The notes under the pieces were generated by a model. The model did no database searches. It was not told the origin of the DNA and worked only from the letters and a program-made list of their open reading frames with translations. The translations under genes and the position numbers were made by a program. Shown here in pieces: positions 8,901 to 10,967 of a stretch of 10,967 bases of DNA. Origin of the DNA: Chlamydiota bacterium (GTDB lineage: Bacteria; Chlamydiota; Chlamydiia; Chlamydiales; JAJFMK01); NCBI GenBank assembly GCA_021772215.1, contig JAJFMK010000055.1:1-10967 (forward strand), written 5' to 3'. Within the stretch, counting starts at the first letter, position 1. Every line of letters starts with the position of its first letter.

Positions 8901-9323
8901 TGACTCACAGCTTTTTCTAAACTCGCTTAAAAACGGACTGGGCAGATTTTTAAATAGAGAGGCCTTTTCCTCTTCAAAATCTAAAGGGGCATGTTCAATG
9001 TTTACCGTGCCAAAACCGCTATCTTCGAAAGGTAATAACCAAACCTTTTCTTCTTTTCCTTGCATTTCAAACAGTGGTCGAAGCTTCGTCGTTTTTATAT
9101 AGGCCACCAGAGCGGAACCAGTCATTGATCGATCGTCTTCTGCCGCAATCGACTCCTGAGAAATTTCACTGATCTGATATCCTGAAAGATCTTTAATAAT
9201 ACCCTTAGAAATTTTCTCTACGGAACACCAAATTTCTAGGATTACCTGACTACTTCCCCTCTGGACGGTATAACTGGAAAGTAGGGTTGAACCCGACCCT
9301 GCATTATTTACAGCGTTTGTCAT
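5994..9323 (-). CDS. TPR-CHAT protease, complete (1109 aa)
   Basis: This is the only CHAT protein here seen whole. The ATG at 9323 is chosen because AGGAG lies 9 nt upstream; an adjacent in-frame GTG (9326) is an alternative. Domains: a low-complexity leader; a beta-rich module at about 14-114 (GSSQVILEIW, LVAYIKTTK, VWLLPFEDSGFG); a linker and a diverged TPR at about 150-190; twelve TPR units of exactly 40 residues at 191-670 (consensus AYGNLGNAYQSLGDFRKAI); the EWKVSIFERQSEPYRRL hinge; and CHAT at about 835-1107. Catalytic His972 lies in HFACHG (codon 6408-6410) and Cys1021 in LSACQTGKG (codon 6261-6263). No signal peptide or membrane segment is seen, so it is probably cytoplasmic or exported by a specialised system. 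The 40-residue solenoid is of the LGN/TTC28 type that binds extended peptides, suggesting ligand-gated proteolysis (inference). It is second in an operon behind a paralog at 9336. Confidence 0.96.
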   Translation of the reverse strand: MTNAVNNAGSGSTLLSSYTVQRGSSQVILEIWCSVEKISKGIIKDLSGYQISEISQESIAAEDDRSMTGSALVAYIKTTKLRPLFEMQGKEEKVWLLPFEDSGFGTVNIEHAPLDFEEEKASLFKNLPSPFLSEFRKSCESNEDLNELRVSVFTAGVQNFQCARFSEAIVWFEKALFVNIMVEDMETIKACYGNLGNACQSLGNFQEGIRYHEKYLVMAKKLGDLGCEAHAYGCLGNGYQAIGECRKAIYSHQRDLQISKQLVDQGGEGRAYANLGIAFQSLGDFRKAISYHEKDLEIAMSLGDRAGVGNAHGNLGVAYYSLGEYRQAINYHNIDLQIAGEIEDQTALARGYSNLGNASQSLGDFRQAISYYERALQISKDLEDRAGEGRAYGNIGIVYYSRSEYHQAINYHNKDLQIAIEIRNLAGEGGACGNLGNVYGSLGDFPRAIEYHKRHLKIAVGIENRLGERIANNNLGNIYQSLGNYQRAVEYHEKSLQIAKEIGDQGGELQVYANLGNAYRSLEEFEKAVDYHKKHLQMAKELQDQLAEEYAYINFGATFLFTGDYHKAIDYLKKSIPIAKELGDRKGEGRAFANLGSAWGLLGDQDKAFESIEKALKIAKEIGDRQGEGVASHILGVSFSRGQDFAKSEELLKQAIAIFSEIQASLGEDEWKVSIFERQSEPYRRLQFNQMAIGKIERALETCEKGRARALRDLYFDRLKLSNEARKEIENVTVEKMQSIARRRNTLFVYFSRSFENDLHIWVVSGDRLCSKKIELPEGFKTQGVPLLDEGAARHSFMGGSLPRGIDLSSLIFEGEIADANVKDSKSRDGERLSESLETCYQMFITPIEEWLGGNKITIITDATMRDVPFAALYKRNESGEREYLIDKYTITITPSIQIFDLLHDLKPFDDGSALIVADPAIRGARLPGAKIEGEALAKKIPVATLLSEGNATVEALKKNVSKASIIHFACHGSADARINRDSVFEGALCLTNDQEGKELLFAEEIQKLGLKADLVVLSACQTGKGAKRREGVIGLTRAFLGAGVPSVVATHWSISDFVTQEIVSDFYIGILDKGLTKAEALREAILKQRWEKPDRPDLWGAFFLIGKS
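7314..8753 (-). repeat. Twelve 120-bp tandem coding repeats (TPR array)
   Basis: The DNA repeats with an exact 120-bp period and no indels across 1440 bp, each unit encoding one 40-residue TPR. A 240-bp super-repeat is also visible: 8071-8130 and 8311-8370 differ at only 5 of 60 bases, closer than adjacent units. This points to duplication of a two-unit block within the array. Confidence 0.9.
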
Positions 9324-9332
9324 CACTTCTCT

Positions 9333-9337
9333 CTCCT
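9333..9337 (-). promoter_or_regulatory. Shine-Dalgarno site overlapping the upstream stop codon
   Basis: On the minus strand AGGAG lies 9 nt before the ATG at 9323 (6 nt before the GTG at 9326). It overlaps the TAG stop (9336-9338) of the upstream CHAT gene, so terminating ribosomes sit on the ribosome site of the next gene. This suggests translational coupling. Confidence 0.75.
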
Positions 9338-10967
9338 ATTTTCCGATTAAAAAGAAAGCACCCCAAAGGTACGGCTCTTTTGGGTGGGCAAGTCTCTGCT
9401 TGAGCATTGCGTGTCTTAGGGCTTCTGCTTTTGTCATTCCCTTATCGAGGAAGTTTGCATAGAAATCTGAGACAATTTTCTGAGTGATGTGGTCATAAAT
9501 AGTCCAGTGTGTTGCAATAACGGAAGGGACACCAGCGGCTAAGAGGGCTCTTGAGAGACCAATTACACCTTCACGCATCTCTGCACCTTTACCTGTGTCA
9601 CAAGCGCTTAAAACAGCTAACTCAGCCTTCAAATCAAGTTCCTGGATTTGATCGGCAAAGAGCATCTCTTTTTCTCCGTTTCCGTTGGTGAGACAGAGAG
9701 CTCCTTCAAATACCGAGTCGTTAACCCGAGCATCTGCGGATCCATGGCAGGCAAAGTGAAGTATTGAAGCTTTTGAGGCGGCCTGCTTTACAGCTTCGGG
9801 AGTAGCCTTGTCTCCACTAATGAGCTTTGAATTGGGGATTTTTCTGGCCAGGGTTTCTCCTTCTATTTTTGCCCCAGGAAGCCTCTTTTCTTTGATGGCA
9901 GGGTCAGCTACAATCAGCGCAGACCCATCTTTTTGAGATTTTTGCTCTTGGAGGAGATCAAAAATTCGAAGAGAGGGCGTCATCGAAATTGTGTATTTAT
10001 CGATGAGGTACTCCCTTCCGTTAGGGCCATTTTTATAAAGAGCCGCAAAAGGAACATCTCGCATCGTGGCGTCAGTAATAATCGTTAGCTTCTCTCCATC
10101 CAGCCACTCTTCAATTGGCTCAATTAATGCTTGATAATACTTTTCTAGTCTTTGACAAAGGTGCGCATTCTTCTCTTCAAGCTCCTCCCCTTTTTTTTTA
10201 GATTGTTCAGATCCATCTTCATGATACAAGGAAGATAAATCCACTCGAGCAGACAGATAATCACCTATCAACGATCGACGTGGCTCATTTCTTCCTGATG
10301 GTGGGAGAACTTTATTTTTAAAATCCTCTGGAAGCTCAATTATCAGGCTTTCGAACCCGCTTTTGCTAACAACCCAAACGTGCAACTCGTTTTGAAAAGA
10401 CCTAGAAAAATAGATAAAAAAAGTTTTCTCTCTTTCTGCAATGGCCTGCATCTGCTCAAGAGTGAGATTTTCCGCCATAGCTCTAGCCTCTTCAGATAGC
10501 TTTAACCTTTTGTAGTAGAGATCAAAGAGAGCTCGTCCTCGTCCCTTTTCACACGTCTCAAGCGCTTTATCAAATTTACCTTCTTTAACATAGCTATATT
10601 CAAGTCTATGATATGGCTCTGACTGCTTCTCAAAAATGGAAATTTTCCACTCATCAAGCCCCAAATTTGCTTCAATTTTCGAATAAACTGCGATCGATTG
10701 TTGCAACGATTGTTCTGACTTTGTGTAATCTCCCCTCATTAAATAACAGCATCCCAGATTATGGTAAGCTAACGCTTCACTATCTCTTTCTTCGATTTTT
10801 TGCGCGAGACGCAGGCTCTTTTCATGTTTCTCGATTGCCTTGCCATAGTCCCCAAGACAAGCATAAGCATGGCCTAGGTTACCGAGAGCCGTGGTCACGC
10901 TCGCTAAATTTTCTGTTTTTTCAGAAATTTCTAGGCTCTTCTCTAAACAGTTGATTGCTTTTTCATA
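9336..10967 (-). CDS. TPR-CHAT protease, 5'-truncated by the window edge
   Basis: The frame stays open to the right edge, so only the C-terminal 543 residues are seen. The GTG at 10898 is an internal Val within a TPR, not the start. Visible: a partial TPR (YEKAINCLEKSLEISEK), two full 40-residue units (visible residues 27-106), the hinge DEWKISIFEKQSEPYHRL with ETCEKGRGRALFDL, then a CHAT domain. The catalytic His is in HFACHG (codon 9744-9746) and the Cys in LSACDTGKG (codon 9600-9602), so it should be active. It resembles the downstream complete paralog over most of the CHAT domain (IITDATMRDVPFAALYK is identical), but its last 35 residues are closer to the left plus-strand gene. A charged, Lys/Glu-rich insert (EQSKKKGEELEEKNAH) precedes the core. 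It is the upstream member of an operon with the gene ending at 5994; the promoter is outside the window. Confidence 0.94.
   Translation of the reverse strand, partial: YEKAINCLEKSLEISEKTENLASVTTALGNLGHAYACLGDYGKAIEKHEKSLRLAQKIEERDSEALAYHNLGCCYLMRGDYTKSEQSLQQSIAVYSKIEANLGLDEWKISIFEKQSEPYHRLEYSYVKEGKFDKALETCEKGRGRALFDLYYKRLKLSEEARAMAENLTLEQMQAIAEREKTFFIYFSRSFQNELHVWVVSKSGFESLIIELPEDFKNKVLPPSGRNEPRRSLIGDYLSARVDLSSLYHEDGSEQSKKKGEELEEKNAHLCQRLEKYYQALIEPIEEWLDGEKLTIITDATMRDVPFAALYKNGPNGREYLIDKYTISMTPSLRIFDLLQEQKSQKDGSALIVADPAIKEKRLPGAKIEGETLARKIPNSKLISGDKATPEAVKQAASKASILHFACHGSADARVNDSVFEGALCLTNGNGEKEMLFADQIQELDLKAELAVLSACDTGKGAEMREGVIGLSRALLAAGVPSVIATHWTIYDHITQKIVSDFYANFLDKGMTKAEALRHAMLKQRLAHPKEPYLWGAFFLIGK
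10650..10967 (-). repeat. 120-bp coding repeats (TPR units) in the right CHAT gene
   Basis: Two complete 40-residue TPR units (10889-10770 and 10769-10650 on the minus strand) follow a partial unit cut by the window edge. They carry ALGNLGHAYACLGDYGKAI and AYHNLGCCYLMRGDYTKSE. The second is the diverged capping repeat seen in all three genes. Confidence 0.85.

Noticed and set aside
10896..10898. GTG at 10898 as the start of the right CHAT gene
   Set aside because: It lies within a TPR; upstream in-frame codons to the window edge continue the repeat pattern and no ribosome site precedes it.
1..10967. Type III-E CRISPR (Craspase) or gasdermin defence locus
   Set aside because: TPR-CHAT proteins suggest it, but there is no repeat-spacer array, no Cas7-11-like gene and no small gasdermin-like gene in the window.

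Overview
The window reads as a bacterial accessory locus built from TPR-CHAT proteins, that is, long tetratricopeptide solenoids fused to a C-terminal caspase/separase-like CHAT protease. It holds four long reading frames without introns, with clear Shine-Dalgarno sites and tight operon spacing, and is moderately AT-rich. No housekeeping gene is present, so the taxon is a guess. Families of 40-residue TPR proteins with CHAT domains are common in environmental Chlamydiae (Parachlamydiales and relatives), cyanobacteria and some other lineages. I lean weakly towards a chlamydia-like intracellular bacterium.

Layout. (1) 1-1749 (+): the C-terminal 582 residues of a TPR-CHAT protein whose 5' end lies left of the window. 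(2) 1797-5609 (+): a complete 1270-residue protein, 47 bp downstream and probably in the same operon. It has a beta-rich N-terminus, a long helical-repeat body and a basic/serine-rich linker, but no CHAT domain. (3) 5610-5993: a convergent intergenic stretch without a supported gene, containing two inverted repeats. (4) 5994-9323 (-): a complete 1109-residue TPR-CHAT protein with a beta-rich N-terminal domain, twelve exactly 40-residue TPR units and an intact His-Cys dyad. (5) 9336-10967 (-): the C-terminal 543 residues of a third TPR-CHAT protein. It lies immediately upstream of (4); its stop codon overlaps the ribosome binding site of (4).

Two convergent operons therefore each carry CHAT proteases, all three with both catalytic residues. 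The large non-CHAT protein appears, by eye alignment, to share an N-terminal beta-rich module with the complete CHAT protein. The most interesting reading is a multi-component protease system: TPR solenoids sense or recruit a ligand, CHAT domains cut, and the 1270-residue protein acts as scaffold, regulator or substrate. That functional link is inference. The CHAT fold, catalytic residues, TPR periodicity and operon structure are seen directly. Conserved 3' segments shared among the three protease genes, including in inverted orientation, and a mosaic pattern of similarity suggest recombination within the family.
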